Shown: positions 49,983 to 59,501, numbered from the stretch's first letter. The stretch: DNA of 64,000 nt from a virus (IMGVR_UViG_3300005841_000036:1-64000); one strand, 5' to 3'. The notes: generated from the sequence alone by a model not told the origin. Made by a program: numbers and translations.

Positions 49983-52271
49983 ATGCCGAACTGGCTAAAT
50001 CGGATTGCCGGGATGATCTCTGGCAATGGCCGCCCCTCCCCCTCGCAGCCCGGGCCGGCGATGGCCGCGGCGCCTGATCCGAAATCCCTGATGAAGGCCC
50101 GAATCTCTGCGCTGCAGACGGGCGAGCATGCCAGGACTCCGACCGGTTCGATCCTCGAGCAGCTGCGGCGGGACGGCTGGGAGATCAAGCCCGGAGCGAT
50201 GGGCGACGCATCCAAGAACGTCGGCCGGGCGATGGATCACGACGGGTCGCCCGTGGTCCCCCACATCCTGACTTACACGGGCTACTCGAGCCTCGGGCGG
50301 GTCTATCGCAATCCGGACGAAGCAATCCGGCACTCGCACGTAAACGCCCTGTACATGCGAAATGACCTCGCGACGATGGAATGCGTCGAGGCCCGGCAAC
50401 GCCTGGTCGCCCTCACCCCCTGGCACCTCGAGACGGACAATCCCAAGAGTTCGATCGAGAAGGAACTCTGCGCGGGCATGACCTCGATCCTTAAGCGGAT
50501 CCCGCGATGGACTGAGTACCGCCGCAGCCTACAGGAGGGGATTTGGTACGGTCGCTCAGCGAATCAAGGCACGTTCGGCCGAACCATGATCAACGGTCGC
50601 AAGTGCACCACCTTGCAGCCCTCGATCTACGGTCCGGCGTGGATGCCGATAAACGGCGACAAGCTCGCTTTCCGCTACGGTTCCAACCAGATCGGGATTC
50701 GTATCGGGTGGTCGCTGCCGGACTCTCAGCAGTCGTTTTTCGACGACGAAGGGAAGGAACGGCAGGTCGAGATCACGTCGGGGTATGGCCGGTGCTACTT
50801 CCTCGACGACGAGGACCGCGAGCGCGTGGTCCTGCACAAACACATGATCGAGGATGGCGATTACCTCGACCCGGTCGCCGCTGGATCGCTTCACGGGGTG
50901 GGCATCCGCTCTCGCATTTACTGGACGTGGTATCAGAAGCATTCGACCTTGCAACTGCTGATGGAGTACCTCGAGCGCTCCGCCGTCGGCTTCGAGGTCT
51001 GGACCTACCCGTGGGGCAACAAGGCCGCGCTGACCGAAACGCAAAACGCCGCGATCAACCGCCTGGGGTTCGGCAAAAACATCGTTTTCGTCCCGCGCAT
51101 GCCCAACGATCCCGATCTCTATTCTTTCCAGCATCAGGAAACTGGTCTGCAAGGGATCGAGATGATCGACAATATCATTCACAAATACTTTGAGTGGCAG
51201 ATCAAGCGATACATTCTCGGGCAAATCACCTCGAGCGAGCCGGAAGGCGCCGGCCTCGGGTCCTCGGGCCTGACCGACTTTCAGGCTGACACGCTCGCGA
51301 ACATCATCAAATACGACGCCAAGAATTCGGACGAGTCGATCACGACCGACCTGGTCGCGACACTGCAGCGGAAGAATCGGCACGTCCTGCCGGCGGGGAC
51401 CGAGGACGTCCACGTCCGTTTCGTTTCGGACACCGAGGACGAAGAGGTCAAGGAAAAGCTCGAGGCCCTCGAGAAAGCGGTCGGGATGGGGCTGCGGATC
51501 AAGGTCGACGACGTCTATGAAACGCTGGGATACGAGAAGCCCGGGCCGGATGATGAGTGCATCGGCGGCCAGCAGCAGACGGCCGGTGTCGCCCCGGGCG
51601 CTCAGTCGATCCTGGGGACCGCGCAGCCGGGCCAGTCGGTCCTCGACGTGATGCGCGATCATATCGCCGGCCAGCAGCAAAAATTCGCAATGCTGATGGA
51701 TCGAGTCGAGGCCGCGATCCGCGAACGTGCCACGCCCGCGCAGGCCGAGGCAATCGACATCCCGACCGTAGTCGCGAAGTACGTCGCGCAGGCGATCCAC
51801 GAGCGAAATGTCGAGCGCAACGCGGATCGAGATCTCGAGCCGAATGCGAACGCCATGCGCTACGCCGCGAAGGCGATGGAGTCTGCGGCCGACGTGAAGG
51901 ACCTGCAGGGCATGATCGAGAAGCTAACGGACGACCTGCGCGAGATCAGGCAGCAGCTTGCCGAGAAGGCAAAGCCGACGGTGATCAACATCGAAGAGGG
52001 CGCCGTGAAAGCCAACCTCGCGTCGCCCGAGATCACGAATATCGTCAACGTGCCCGAGACGATCGTGCAGAATACGGTCAACGTGCCGCAAACGAAGGTG
52101 ATCAACCAGAACACGATCGAGGTCTCGCCGACGCCGGTCGAGGTCAAGGTCGAGCCCACGCCCGTAACGGTTCAGGCCGAAGTGAAGCTGCCCGACCGAC
52201 CGGAGCGAAAGGGGCAGATCACGCCCGACGGCAAGGGCGGATTCGTGACTCACTTCGAGGATGCAAAGTAG
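49983..52271 (+). CDS. Portal protein (DUF935/Mu gp29-like)
   Basis: 762 aa. HVNALYMRNDLATMECVEARQRLVALTPW, RSLQEGIWYGRSANQG, LLMEYLERSAVGFEVWTYPWG and ITSSEPEGAGLGSSGLTD... LANIIKYDAKNSDESITTDLV are the core of DUF935 portals. The C-terminal 230 residues add a helical stalk and an N-V-P/V-N-V-P repeat region (INIEEGAVKANLASPEITNIVNVPETIV). The portal forms the dodecameric gate that TerL docks onto. Longer than Mu gp29, so an extra tail domain is present. Confidence 0.85.
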   Translation: MPNWLNRIAGMISGNGRPSPSQPGPAMAAAPDPKSLMKARISALQTGEHARTPTGSILEQLRRDGWEIKPGAMGDASKNVGRAMDHDGSPVVPHILTYTGYSSLGRVYRNPDEAIRHSHVNALYMRNDLATMECVEARQRLVALTPWHLETDNPKSSIEKELCAGMTSILKRIPRWTEYRRSLQEGIWYGRSANQGTFGRTMINGRKCTTLQPSIYGPAWMPINGDKLAFRYGSNQIGIRIGWSLPDSQQSFFDDEGKERQVEITSGYGRCYFLDDEDRERVVLHKHMIEDGDYLDPVAAGSLHGVGIRSRIYWTWYQKHSTLQLLMEYLERSAVGFEVWTYPWGNKAALTETQNAAINRLGFGKNIVFVPRMPNDPDLYSFQHQETGLQGIEMIDNIIHKYFEWQIKRYILGQITSSEPEGAGLGSSGLTDFQADTLANIIKYDAKNSDESITTDLVATLQRKNRHVLPAGTEDVHVRFVSDTEDEEVKEKLEALEKAVGMGLRIKVDDVYETLGYEKPGPDDECIGGQQQTAGVAPGAQSILGTAQPGQSVLDVMRDHIAGQQQKFAMLMDRVEAAIRERATPAQAEAIDIPTVVAKYVAQAIHERNVERNADRDLEPNANAMRYAAKAMESAADVKDLQGMIEKLTDDLREIRQQLAEKAKPTVINIEEGAVKANLASPEITNIVNVPETIVQNTVNVPQTKVINQNTIEVSPTPVEVKVEPTPVTVQAEVKLPDRPERKGQITPDGKGGFVTHFEDAK

Positions 52272-52316
52272 CGTCGCGTTTCTCTTGCGTTTCGCGTTTC
52301 ACTTGGAGGATCAGCT

Positions 52317-52571
52317 ATGGCTGTCGTTTTGAACTTTCTCCCGAATGCTCCGCACTGCCCGCGCGGCCCCGAGACGGGTTTGCATGCCGTCAACTTCAAC
52401 AACGGTACGGCGATGCGGGATACCGACGGTGTGATCTGGATCCGGCACGACGACATAACCGGCCAGCCCCCGGTGTGGGTGAGCGTGCGGACGGGCCAGT
52501 ACGCCGAGCTAGGCGACGGGCATTTGGTCGAGGACGGCGAACAGATCACGATTGTCGCCGGCACCAACTAG
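52317..52571 (+). CDS. Small hypothetical virion-region protein
   Basis: 84 aa from ATG 52317 (TTGGAGGATCAGCT upstream). Beta-rich with conserved-looking WIRHDDITGQPPVWVSVRTGQYAELGDGH. Possibly a head-associated decoration part; family not recognised. Confidence 0.45.
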   Translation: MAVVLNFLPNAPHCPRGPETGLHAVNFNNGTAMRDTDGVIWIRHDDITGQPPVWVSVRTGQYAELGDGHLVEDGEQITIVAGTN

Positions 52572-52585
52572 CTCGAGGCCGAACG

Positions 52586-53341
52586 TTGTCCACCCAATCC
52601 GATATCCAGGCCCTTGTAAACGCCTCGGGGTTTTGTCTCCGAGGCGCTAGCAATATCTCGGATTCGGGTTCGGGTGGAGTAACGTTTACCAGTCCAAACG
52701 GCATCGGCTATGCAGCGGGCAAGGTAGACTCTGCGGGGTTCCAATTCACTCGGGCCAGTTCCCACTACCTCCGAACCACAAGCTCCCGCGGAAAGTTCAA
52801 TAACACGCAAAACTTTACCCTAACCGCATGGGTGAAAGTCGCTGTAGTCAACAACAACAATCCCTGGGGAGTAGGGGGCAACTTCAACGGGGTAGGATCG
52901 GGCGGATTTGTAGCGGCATACGACGTGGGCAGTTATGGGCTATTCGGACGTACCTACGATTCCGGGGGGCTTACAACGGCCGGAAATACCACCCCTCAAC
53001 TATCGATGACAAACGCGACTTGGGGTTGGGTCCACTTTTGGTATCGGGCAGTCGATAAGACGCTAGGCATAGAGCTAAACAATACCACGGCCTACACGAA
53101 CAGTTTCGGCGGAACCCTAGCCAACGGAACGGACCTGATCCTGGGGGCAATCGATCCGGGTTTAGACTGGCTCCTAGATGGCCAGCTAAGCGAGGTGATC
53201 GGCGGTCAGTTCCTTTTTGATTCGACGCAAAAAGCCTATCTTTACAACAGTGGAAACGGCACAAACGTATTTGCCCCATCTCCCAAGGTCGACCGATTCC
53301 TCGGCAAGCTCGGCGGAAAACTCACAGGAAAGGCAGCGTAG
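52586..53341 (+). CDS. LamG/concanavalin-like virion protein
   Basis: 251 aa from TTG 52586 (GAGG upstream). FQFTRASSHYLRTTSSRG, NFTLTAWVKVAVVNNNNPWGVGG and GIELNNTTAYTNSFGG are the beta-sandwich of LamG-like proteins. Lower G+C than its neighbours, hinting at exchange. Surface decoration or host binding is likely. The upstream extension through the portal is a shadow. Confidence 0.6.
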   Translation: MSTQSDIQALVNASGFCLRGASNISDSGSGGVTFTSPNGIGYAAGKVDSAGFQFTRASSHYLRTTSSRGKFNNTQNFTLTAWVKVAVVNNNNPWGVGGNFNGVGSGGFVAAYDVGSYGLFGRTYDSGGLTTAGNTTPQLSMTNATWGWVHFWYRAVDKTLGIELNNTTAYTNSFGGTLANGTDLILGAIDPGLDWLLDGQLSEVIGGQFLFDSTQKAYLYNSGNGTNVFAPSPKVDRFLGKLGGKLTGKAA

Positions 53342-53344
53342 AAA

Positions 53345-53899
53345 ATGCCCCTCCCCCTCGATCCCAACGGCAAGGAAATGACACCCGAGGCCGCGCTGCG
53401 ATCTCAGCTTGCCGACCGCGATACACTGATCGCCGACCTGCAGAAGAAACTCGGGATCCGCGAACAGTCGACCGCCGAGAAGCTCGCCGCGATCGAGAAT
53501 CTCTCGCACGCCGACTTGAAGGCGAGCAAGGCCGACCTGGTCGAGCGGGCCGCGCAGCTGCCGGCCGGCGACCTCGCCGCAAGGTATGTCCAATCGCGCA
53601 CCGACGCCAAGTTGCGCGACGAACGCATGGGCGAGATGGGAAAGCAGATCTCGAGCCTGCAGGCCCAGGTCGAGGACCAGGCAAAGCAGATCGAGCAGCT
53701 GCAGGACGATATCACTAAGAAGGATTCGACGATCACCACGCACGAGGGGACGATCGCGATTCAACTGCAGTCGGCCCAGGATGCGGCCAAAGCGCACGCC
53801 GAGGCCCTCGAGGAATCGCGTGCCAAGGTCGCCGAACTGACCAAAACCCTCGAGGCGATCGAATCGGCCGCCCAGGACCGCAACACACTCGAGGGCTAA
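53345..53899 (+). CDS. Coiled-coil protein
   Basis: 184 aa, mostly long helix: RDTLIADLQKKLGIREQSTAEKLAAIENLSHADLKASKADL and a second coiled coil (MGKQISSLQAQVEDQAKQIEQLQDDITKK). Its place among head genes suggests a scaffold-like or assembly part; unproven. Confidence 0.5.
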   Translation: MPLPLDPNGKEMTPEAALRSQLADRDTLIADLQKKLGIREQSTAEKLAAIENLSHADLKASKADLVERAAQLPAGDLAARYVQSRTDAKLRDERMGEMGKQISSLQAQVEDQAKQIEQLQDDITKKDSTITTHEGTIAIQLQSAQDAAKAHAEALEESRAKVAELTKTLEAIESAAQDRNTLEG

Positions 53900-53902
53900 T
53901 CG

Positions 53903-55102
53903 ATGTTTCCGATGGGCGACTTTCCGGTCGGGGCAACGGTCCCGTTCCCGTTCGATACCTACGATAGCAACGGCGGATCCGTAACGATCACCGGCCTTGC
54001 TGTTACGGACATCGAGATTTACAAGGACGGCTCGACCACGCAGCGGGCGAGCGACAACGGCTATGTCCTTCTCGATACCGACGGGATCGATTTCGACGGC
54101 GCGACTGGCCTGCACGGGTTTTCCGTCGACTTCTCGGACAACTCCGACGCCGGATTCTACGCTGCGGGCCATTGGTACTGGCTGAACGTCAACGCGATCA
54201 CTTGCGACGGTCAGACGGTTCGCTTTACGTACTTTTTCACGATCGGAATGCTGCTGCGGCCGGCAACCGCGGGTCGGACTGTGGTTGTAGATTCGGCTGG
54301 CTTGATCGATGCCACCGCGGTCAAGATAGGCCCAACGGGAGCCGCTACGGCTCAGACCGCGGCCGACGTGGGCAAGCTAGGTCAGCTGCTTGCACCGATT
54401 GATAGCGGCACGGCGCAGGCGGGCGGCGGGAACACGATCACGCTGCGTGCGGGTGCAAGTGCTACAAACGACTACTACGCTGGTTGCCTGATTTTCATAG
54501 TATCCGGTACTGGTGCAGGTGGGCGCCCTGGCCTCTGCACGTCTTACAACGGCTCTACCAAATCGGCGACCGTCTCGCCGGGATGGAGTTACACCGTGGA
54601 TAACACCAGCGTTTACGCCGTGTTTCCACTCGGCCAAGCAATCCTCGGCCTCTTACCACAGTCAAGCGGTACGTTCAACCTTGGGAATTTGTTGACGAAT
54701 GTTGCTCAGCTATTCGGATCGACTACTGCCGCAAGCAATGCAAAACTATTTTTTGACGGTACGGGCTACGCAGGCACAAATAATGTAATCCCGACGGTGA
54801 CGAATCTCACCAACGCCCCAACGGCAGGCGATCTAACTGCCACAATGAAGGCTTCGGTGACTGCTGCCGTTCCAACCGCCAATGCCAACGCCGATGCATT
54901 GCTAGATCGCGCAAGCGGGGTTGAAACCGGCTGGACGGTTCGCCAGATCCTACGCATCATCGCGGCATGGTTCGGCGGCAAGCGATCGGGCCAACCTCTC
55001 GCCCCCGTTATCCGCGATATCAACGATACAAAGAATCGCATCAGTGCCAGCTTGGACGCTAACGGCAACACCACAGGCTCAGTAACGATTGACGTGTCCT
55101 AA
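53903..55102 (+). CDS. Phage structural protein (tail-tip or fibre type)
   Basis: 399 aa. MFPMGDFPVGATVPFPFDTYDSNGGSVTI opens a beta domain; DALLDRASGVETGWTVRQILRIIAAWFGGKRSG and RDINDTKNRISASLDANGNTTGSVT at the C-terminus match a C-terminal module I know from many phage structural proteins. Role of that module is not established. Confidence 0.6.
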   Translation: MFPMGDFPVGATVPFPFDTYDSNGGSVTITGLAVTDIEIYKDGSTTQRASDNGYVLLDTDGIDFDGATGLHGFSVDFSDNSDAGFYAAGHWYWLNVNAITCDGQTVRFTYFFTIGMLLRPATAGRTVVVDSAGLIDATAVKIGPTGAATAQTAADVGKLGQLLAPIDSGTAQAGGGNTITLRAGASATNDYYAGCLIFIVSGTGAGGRPGLCTSYNGSTKSATVSPGWSYTVDNTSVYAVFPLGQAILGLLPQSSGTFNLGNLLTNVAQLFGSTTAASNAKLFFDGTGYAGTNNVIPTVTNLTNAPTAGDLTATMKASVTAAVPTANANADALLDRASGVETGWTVRQILRIIAAWFGGKRSGQPLAPVIRDINDTKNRISASLDANGNTTGSVTIDVS

Positions 55103-55332
55103 TGTCATGGGCAGGAAACTGGCTTGGAAATTGGGTGGGTAACTGGTTGGGCGCAACCTCTGCAGCGCCAACGCCGCCGGCCTCGACGCCCGGGGGCGGC
55201 GATCGCCCTGGCTTGGCCCGGTGGGGCCGAGGGAGAGACCGCCGCGCGGCGCTGCAGTTCGCTCTCGACCGACGCAATGCAATCCTGGCTGCGGCGCTCG
55301 CTGCGGCCTCTGACGATGACGCGGGGTGGTAG
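55102..55332 (+). CDS. Small protein with Trp-Gly-Asn repeat
   Basis: 76 aa. N-terminus MSWAGNWLGNWVGNWLG is a repeated W-x-GNW motif also seen at the start of small phage genes following the fibre-type protein. Then alanine and proline rich region, and an acidic end. Function unknown. Starts on the last base of the previous stop. Confidence 0.5.
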   Translation: MSWAGNWLGNWVGNWLGATSAAPTPPASTPGGGDRPGLARWGRGRDRRAALQFALDRRNAILAAALAAASDDDAGW

Positions 55333-55333
55333 G

Positions 55334-55570
55334 ATGCTTGATCCAGATTCCAAGAATTGGATCCTCGAGGAAATCGGTCTGCGGCTCGATGCGCTGGGCG
55401 ACTATGGGAGCATATCTTTCGACATCACAATCGAGCATCGTCGGGCGACCAGGCTGGTCAAACGCGACGCAATCGAGTCGATCAAAGCACCAAAATCCAG
55501 CGCATCGCGAGACCAGGACGGCAGCGAAACTTCCACTAAAGGATTGACGCGCCGAGGAAATTCCGCCTAA
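55334..55570 (+). CDS. Small hypothetical protein
   Basis: 78 aa from ATG 55334. Short alpha/beta (NWILEEIGLRLDALGDYGSISFDITIEHRRATRLVKRD). Not recognised. It precedes the terminator at 55625. Confidence 0.45.
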   Translation: MLDPDSKNWILEEIGLRLDALGDYGSISFDITIEHRRATRLVKRDAIESIKAPKSSASRDQDGSETSTKGLTRRGNSA

Positions 55571-55624
55571 GATCAAAAACATCAGGGGACACCAAGCCCC
55601 GCGCAGGTACTGGGAACAACCCTC

Positions 55625-55666
55625 GCCCGCTTCGCTCACTCGAGCGACGCGGGCTTTTTTCGTTTA
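55625..55666 (+). terminator. Rho-independent terminator before the capsid block
   Basis: GCCCGCTTCGCTC (55625-55637) pairs with GAGCGACGCGGGC (55642-55654) with one mismatch and a four-base loop; TTTTTTCGTTT follows. It ends only eight bases before the next start codon, so the downstream gene must be read through or transcribed from elsewhere. Confidence 0.7.
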
Positions 55667-55673
55667 TGGCTCC

Positions 55674-57206
55674 ATGACGATCCCCAAGCCAAAATCCGGC
55701 GAGTCTCAGGTGCAGTTTGCGGAGCGCTGCCACGTCGCGCTTCGCGACTCCCATCCTGACACCGACGAGAGAAACGCGATTTGCTTCTCTGCCTGGCGGG
55801 ATTCCGGCAAGGACAAGCTCGAGAAGCTCGCCGACCGGACGTTCGACCAGGACCGATACGAGAAGGTCCCCGACGTCGCTGTCTTCTGCGAACACAAGAA
55901 GCAAAAGCGGCTCTCGGACGGTTCGGTGGTCGAGGAAGTTTACGACAAGGCCGCCCTCGAGAAGATCGCCGCGCGGTGCAATTCGCGCATCTCTGACACA
56001 AAGAATTTTGCCCGGCTGGTCGAGGGGCACACGCCTTCCCCGGAAGAGTCCGCGGCCGGCGCTTCCCAGCCCGAGGTCCTCGGATTCGAGGGGCCCTATT
56101 GGATCGGGATGGGCGGGAACGATGATCCCCGGTGGTGTATCTACGCGAACGAGTACTGGCTGAAAAGCGAGGCCCACAAGCGGCCGAAGCTGCCCGGCCG
56201 GTCGGTCGAGTTGTGGATGCACGACGACATGGGCGAGCGGTTTTTCGACCCGATCGCGGCCCTCGGCGCCGAAACGCCGCGGCTCGATCTCCCGATGAAG
56301 TACTCGCAAACCGAAGACGGCCGCGCCGTGCAGGTCGCCCGATATTCCGCTTTCGCCGGCGAGGGGAACGTTTACGCCCCCGCCTTCAACGCGCCCGCCA
56401 AAAAGGAGCGATACGAAATGATGAGCCCCGAAGAAATCAACCAGCTTGCCCAGGCAATGGCCGCTCCGATTGGTCAAGCCGTCGCTCAGGCGGTGATCCA
56501 GGCCCTCAGCGAAGCCCCCGCCGACCAGGCCGGCGCCGACATGGGCGGGGCGGAAGGTGATCAAGGCGCAGGCGGTGTTCCCGGCGGGCCGCCGCCGGCC
56601 GCCACTCCCCCGGGTCCGAACGACCACAACGAAGCCGACGAGGTCGACGACGTCGACGAAGAAGACGGCGACGTGAACGGCATCGACAAGAAAGAGGAAA
56701 AGGATATGCCCGACAAGATGAGCAAAAAGCTCGCCGACCTCGAGTTGAAGGTCGCGAAGTACGAGCGCCAGCAGGGCGAAGTCGAGGCCCTCAAGCAGAC
56801 GGTGGCCAAGATCAGCCGGGACAAAATCACGGTCGAGCGCCACTCGAAGCTGGCCGATCTGGCCCGGGAATATGCCTTCCGCGACGAGATCGACGCCGCC
56901 GGGAAGCTGGTTAAGACCGGCCTCGAGAAGGCGGTCGAGCGTTGTTCCAAGATGAGCGATCAGGACTTCCACGAGTACTGCCTCGACGTGGTCCAGCACT
57001 ACCAGAAGCTGGACAACCCCCGCCCCGCGCTGCGGACGTTCAACGTCGACGGCGAACACGGCGGGCCGGACGACGCCAAGGCCAAGGCCGCCGCGGTCGA
57101 AGCTCGCGAGCAGTGCGAGAAGTTCCGCCGGGAGGGCAAGGCCTACAAGTTCGGCGACGTGCTGAACGACGTCCGAAAGGCCAAGGGGCTCTCGGCGATC
57201 GCCTAA
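55674..57206 (+). CDS. Prohead protease fused to scaffold
   Basis: 510 aa. FAERCHVALRDSHPDTDERNAICFSAWR opens the protein; residues about 55-240 look like a Mu protein I-type maturation protease, with EGHTP (His 119) and GRSVELWM (Ser 177). From about residue 248 the protein is scaffold-like: Gly/Pro-rich, acidic (DEVDDVDEEDGDVNG) and then a coiled coil (KLADLELKVAKYERQQGEV). An in-frame start at 56418 with AAGGAG upstream likely gives the scaffold alone. It prepares and then clears the prohead. Confidence 0.65.
   Translation: MTIPKPKSGESQVQFAERCHVALRDSHPDTDERNAICFSAWRDSGKDKLEKLADRTFDQDRYEKVPDVAVFCEHKKQKRLSDGSVVEEVYDKAALEKIAARCNSRISDTKNFARLVEGHTPSPEESAAGASQPEVLGFEGPYWIGMGGNDDPRWCIYANEYWLKSEAHKRPKLPGRSVELWMHDDMGERFFDPIAALGAETPRLDLPMKYSQTEDGRAVQVARYSAFAGEGNVYAPAFNAPAKKERYEMMSPEEINQLAQAMAAPIGQAVAQAVIQALSEAPADQAGADMGGAEGDQGAGGVPGGPPPAATPPGPNDHNEADEVDDVDEEDGDVNGIDKKEEKDMPDKMSKKLADLELKVAKYERQQGEVEALKQTVAKISRDKITVERHSKLADLAREYAFRDEIDAAGKLVKTGLEKAVERCSKMSDQDFHEYCLDVVQHYQKLDNPRPALRTFNVDGEHGGPDDAKAKAAAVEAREQCEKFRREGKAYKFGDVLNDVRKAKGLSAIA
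56418..57206 (+). CDS. Nested scaffold protein (internal start)
   Basis: 262 aa in the same frame as the protease/scaffold gene. ATG 56418 has AAGGAG ten bases upstream (56403-56408) and starts MMSPEEINQLAQAMAAPIG. This nested arrangement copies the lambda C/Nu3 design. The product would be the bulk scaffold; the long form supplies the protease. Confidence 0.55.
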   Translation: MMSPEEINQLAQAMAAPIGQAVAQAVIQALSEAPADQAGADMGGAEGDQGAGGVPGGPPPAATPPGPNDHNEADEVDDVDEEDGDVNGIDKKEEKDMPDKMSKKLADLELKVAKYERQQGEVEALKQTVAKISRDKITVERHSKLADLAREYAFRDEIDAAGKLVKTGLEKAVERCSKMSDQDFHEYCLDVVQHYQKLDNPRPALRTFNVDGEHGGPDDAKAKAAAVEAREQCEKFRREGKAYKFGDVLNDVRKAKGLSAIA

Positions 57207-57298
57207 GCCCCCGATCGCTCGCCTCGATCGTCTCGAGTCGGCCAACCATCACAACCACGCCCCGCGGGGCATCACGCTAGCAACCGGAGAATCGAAAC

Positions 57299-57712
57299 AT
57301 GGCGGGTCACAACCCTAACTGGATGGCGGCCGGCAACATCCTTCCGAGTGTGTTCATCACGCCGTACACCTCGGGCGATAATCGCGTGATTCAGGCGACC
57401 CTCAATTCGATGGTTGTCGGCATCTCGCACCCGGATACCCGGCAGGCTCCGATCCCCTCGGCGTCGACCTATCACGCGATTTCGGGTGATCCGGTCGCCG
57501 CCTACGGGCCCGGCGAGCAGGGCTTGCTGTCCTATGGTGGCTCGATCACTCGAGGCGCTCGCATCAAGAGCGACGCCAACGGTGCCGGGATCACGATCGG
57601 CACGACCGGCATCGCGCAGAACCAGGGGGCGATCGCCCTCGAGTCTGGTTCGGCTGCCGAGCTCCACAACGTCTTGGTCCAGCCTCAGCTGATGCCGGCC
57701 TCGGCGTCCTAA
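57299..57712 (+). CDS. Head decoration protein (DUF2190-like)
   Basis: 137 aa. SGDPVAAYGPGEQGLLSYGGSITRGARIKSDANGAGI and QNQGAIALESGSAAELHNVLVQP follow the pattern of DUF2190-type head decoration proteins that stabilise capsids. Lies between scaffold and capsid genes, the usual place. GGAGAATCGAAAC upstream of the ATG. Confidence 0.65.
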   Translation: MAGHNPNWMAAGNILPSVFITPYTSGDNRVIQATLNSMVVGISHPDTRQAPIPSASTYHAISGDPVAAYGPGEQGLLSYGGSITRGARIKSDANGAGITIGTTGIAQNQGAIALESGSAAELHNVLVQPQLMPASAS

Positions 57713-57801
57713 CTGGGGCCGCTGCGGCTTTCAACGTTTCTTAGCACTCAACACGTCCCGCCGGTGGTCGGCGGCCGGCAACGTAACAGGAGATTCTGAA
57801 C

Positions 57802-58872
57802 ATGGCCGCAGGCACCCCGGTCTATCCCGGTGAATACAACGTATATATCCCCAATCACGAGTCGACTCAGGGGATGATCGTCGATTTCAGCCGGAATCCG
57901 AAAGACTTCTCGCTGAACAAGTGGATCAAGCTGATCCCGGTCAAGACCGAAAACGGGTATTACGCCCGCTTCGGTCGAGACGGCGGCCTGCCCGAAGAGG
58001 CCGCGCGGATCACCGATACCGCGCTGCCGGGCGCCGTCTGGCATGACGGCAACGATGCCCCGGACGGGAACAAGCTCAAGGAGCTTTTCCAGTTCGTTGA
58101 GCATCACTGTATCCGCTATGCCACCCCCTGGGTTTTGGGGGACAAGACCGTCGCGCAGGCTTCGTGGTCGATCAAGGATCAGTATGCCCGGATCGCGGCC
58201 CAGCTGGCGATGACTCGCCGAGCGCAGTTGTGCATCTCGGCGGCGACGACGACCGGCAACTATCCCACGGGCCACTTCTCGGCGGTGAGCTCGATCACCG
58301 GCGTCACCGGCAAATGGGACGTCTCGACCTCGGCGCGAATGGATATCCGCCGGTCGCTGGATTACGGGGCGGAAATCATCCGTCTGGATACCCTGGGCCT
58401 GGTCAAGCGCAAGGATTTGCGTTTGGTGATCAGCCCGGGCGAAGCGATGGCGATGAGCCGGTCGCAAGAGGTGATCGACATCCTCAAGCAGCAGGCGAAC
58501 TCGATCAAGATCATCGAAGGGACCTGGGAGCAGAAGAATTTCCAGTTCCCGGCCGAGCTCTACGGGGTCGAGATCGTGATCGAGGACACCGTCAAGGCGA
58601 CCAACGCCAAGGGCGCGACTCGAGCGGTATCGAACATCCTGGCCGATACGACCGCGATCCTTTGCTCGCGTCCGGAAGGCCTCGAGGGGACCGACGCCGC
58701 GGCGCCGAACTTCTCGACGATCACTATGTTCGCCTACGACCAAGAGGAAATGGTGGTCGAGGAAATGCACGACTCGCGACACAAGCGGGTCGAGGGCCGG
58801 GTGATCGACACCGTTGACGTCCAGGTCACCGCGGGCGCCGCGGGATTCCTGTTCACCTCGACCACGGGCTAA
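57802..58872 (+). CDS. Major capsid protein
   Basis: 356 aa. Position after scaffold and decoration genes and typical size and composition mark it as the major capsid protein. Long alpha/beta sequence with P-domain-like stretches (DQYARIAAQLAMTRRAQLCIS, KRKDLRLVISPGEAMAMSRSQEVID, ELYGVEIVIEDTVKATNAKG). ACAGGAGATTCTGAAC upstream of the ATG. The stop is followed by a G-C stem (about 58886-58910). Confidence 0.7.
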   Translation: MAAGTPVYPGEYNVYIPNHESTQGMIVDFSRNPKDFSLNKWIKLIPVKTENGYYARFGRDGGLPEEAARITDTALPGAVWHDGNDAPDGNKLKELFQFVEHHCIRYATPWVLGDKTVAQASWSIKDQYARIAAQLAMTRRAQLCISAATTTGNYPTGHFSAVSSITGVTGKWDVSTSARMDIRRSLDYGAEIIRLDTLGLVKRKDLRLVISPGEAMAMSRSQEVIDILKQQANSIKIIEGTWEQKNFQFPAELYGVEIVIEDTVKATNAKGATRAVSNILADTTAILCSRPEGLEGTDAAAPNFSTITMFAYDQEEMVVEEMHDSRHKRVEGRVIDTVDVQVTAGAAGFLFTSTTG

Positions 58873-58994
58873 GGAGAGGTCGGGGTCCGGCTGCGGCTTT
58901 ACGCGACCGCAGTCGCCTTTACAGCGGGGCGAACTACCGTTGGCGCATCCTCCGGTCAGTTCGCTCCGCTGGTTTCACATCGGGAGGGTTTGCC

Positions 58995-59501
58995 ATGTCC
59001 TACGCCACGCCGACGCAGTTCCGAGAACGGATCGACGTTCGCATGCTGGGGGACCTGGCCGCCGACGATGGGACGCAAGTTTCCTCGAGCGGCGTCCTTT
59101 CCGACGGGAACATTCAGGCCGCGCTGAACGACGGATCGGGCGACATCGAAGCCGCCTTGCGCATGGCCCGACGCTACACCGTAGCGCAAATGGCGGCCCT
59201 CGCCGCGAACACGAATTTCAAGCTGGTGCGGATCAATGTCGATCTCGCCGTCGGCTACCTGGTCGACCGCCGGCTCTACGGCAAGGCCGATGAGACGTTG
59301 AAGCGGATCATGGACCGAGGCCGGGAAGAGTTGAAGGCGCTGGCCGATGGCCACTTGGTCCTCGAGGTCGACGACGCGCTCGATGCCGGCCTGCCGAGTG
59401 TGACGGGCCCGACGACCGCGCAGCTCGACAATCTGAACATGATTTCCCGCACGGCAGGCATGCGTTTTTATCCGCAACAGTTCCTGCCCGGCAATCGATA
59501 A
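58995..59501 (+). CDS. Head-tail connector (DUF1320, Mu gp36-like)
   Basis: 168 aa. MSYATPTQFRERIDVRMLGDLAADDGT, then LNDGSGDIEAALRMARRY, are the start and first helices of DUF1320 connector proteins, which sit under the portal and join head to tail. GGGAGGGTTTGCC before ATG. Confidence 0.75.
   Translation: MSYATPTQFRERIDVRMLGDLAADDGTQVSSSGVLSDGNIQAALNDGSGDIEAALRMARRYTVAQMAALAANTNFKLVRINVDLAVGYLVDRRLYGKADETLKRIMDRGREELKALADGHLVLEVDDALDAGLPSVTGPTTAQLDNLNMISRTAGMRFYPQQFLPGNR

Noticed and set aside
51557-52585. Long upstream extension of the LamG-type frame through the portal gene
   Set aside because: It lies out of frame inside the portal gene and is arginine-rich; the real start is the TTG at 52586.
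55536-57245. Minus-strand open frame of 569 codons
   Set aside because: It mirrors the protease/scaffold gene; high G+C coding strands produce long antisense frames, and its composition is not protein-like.
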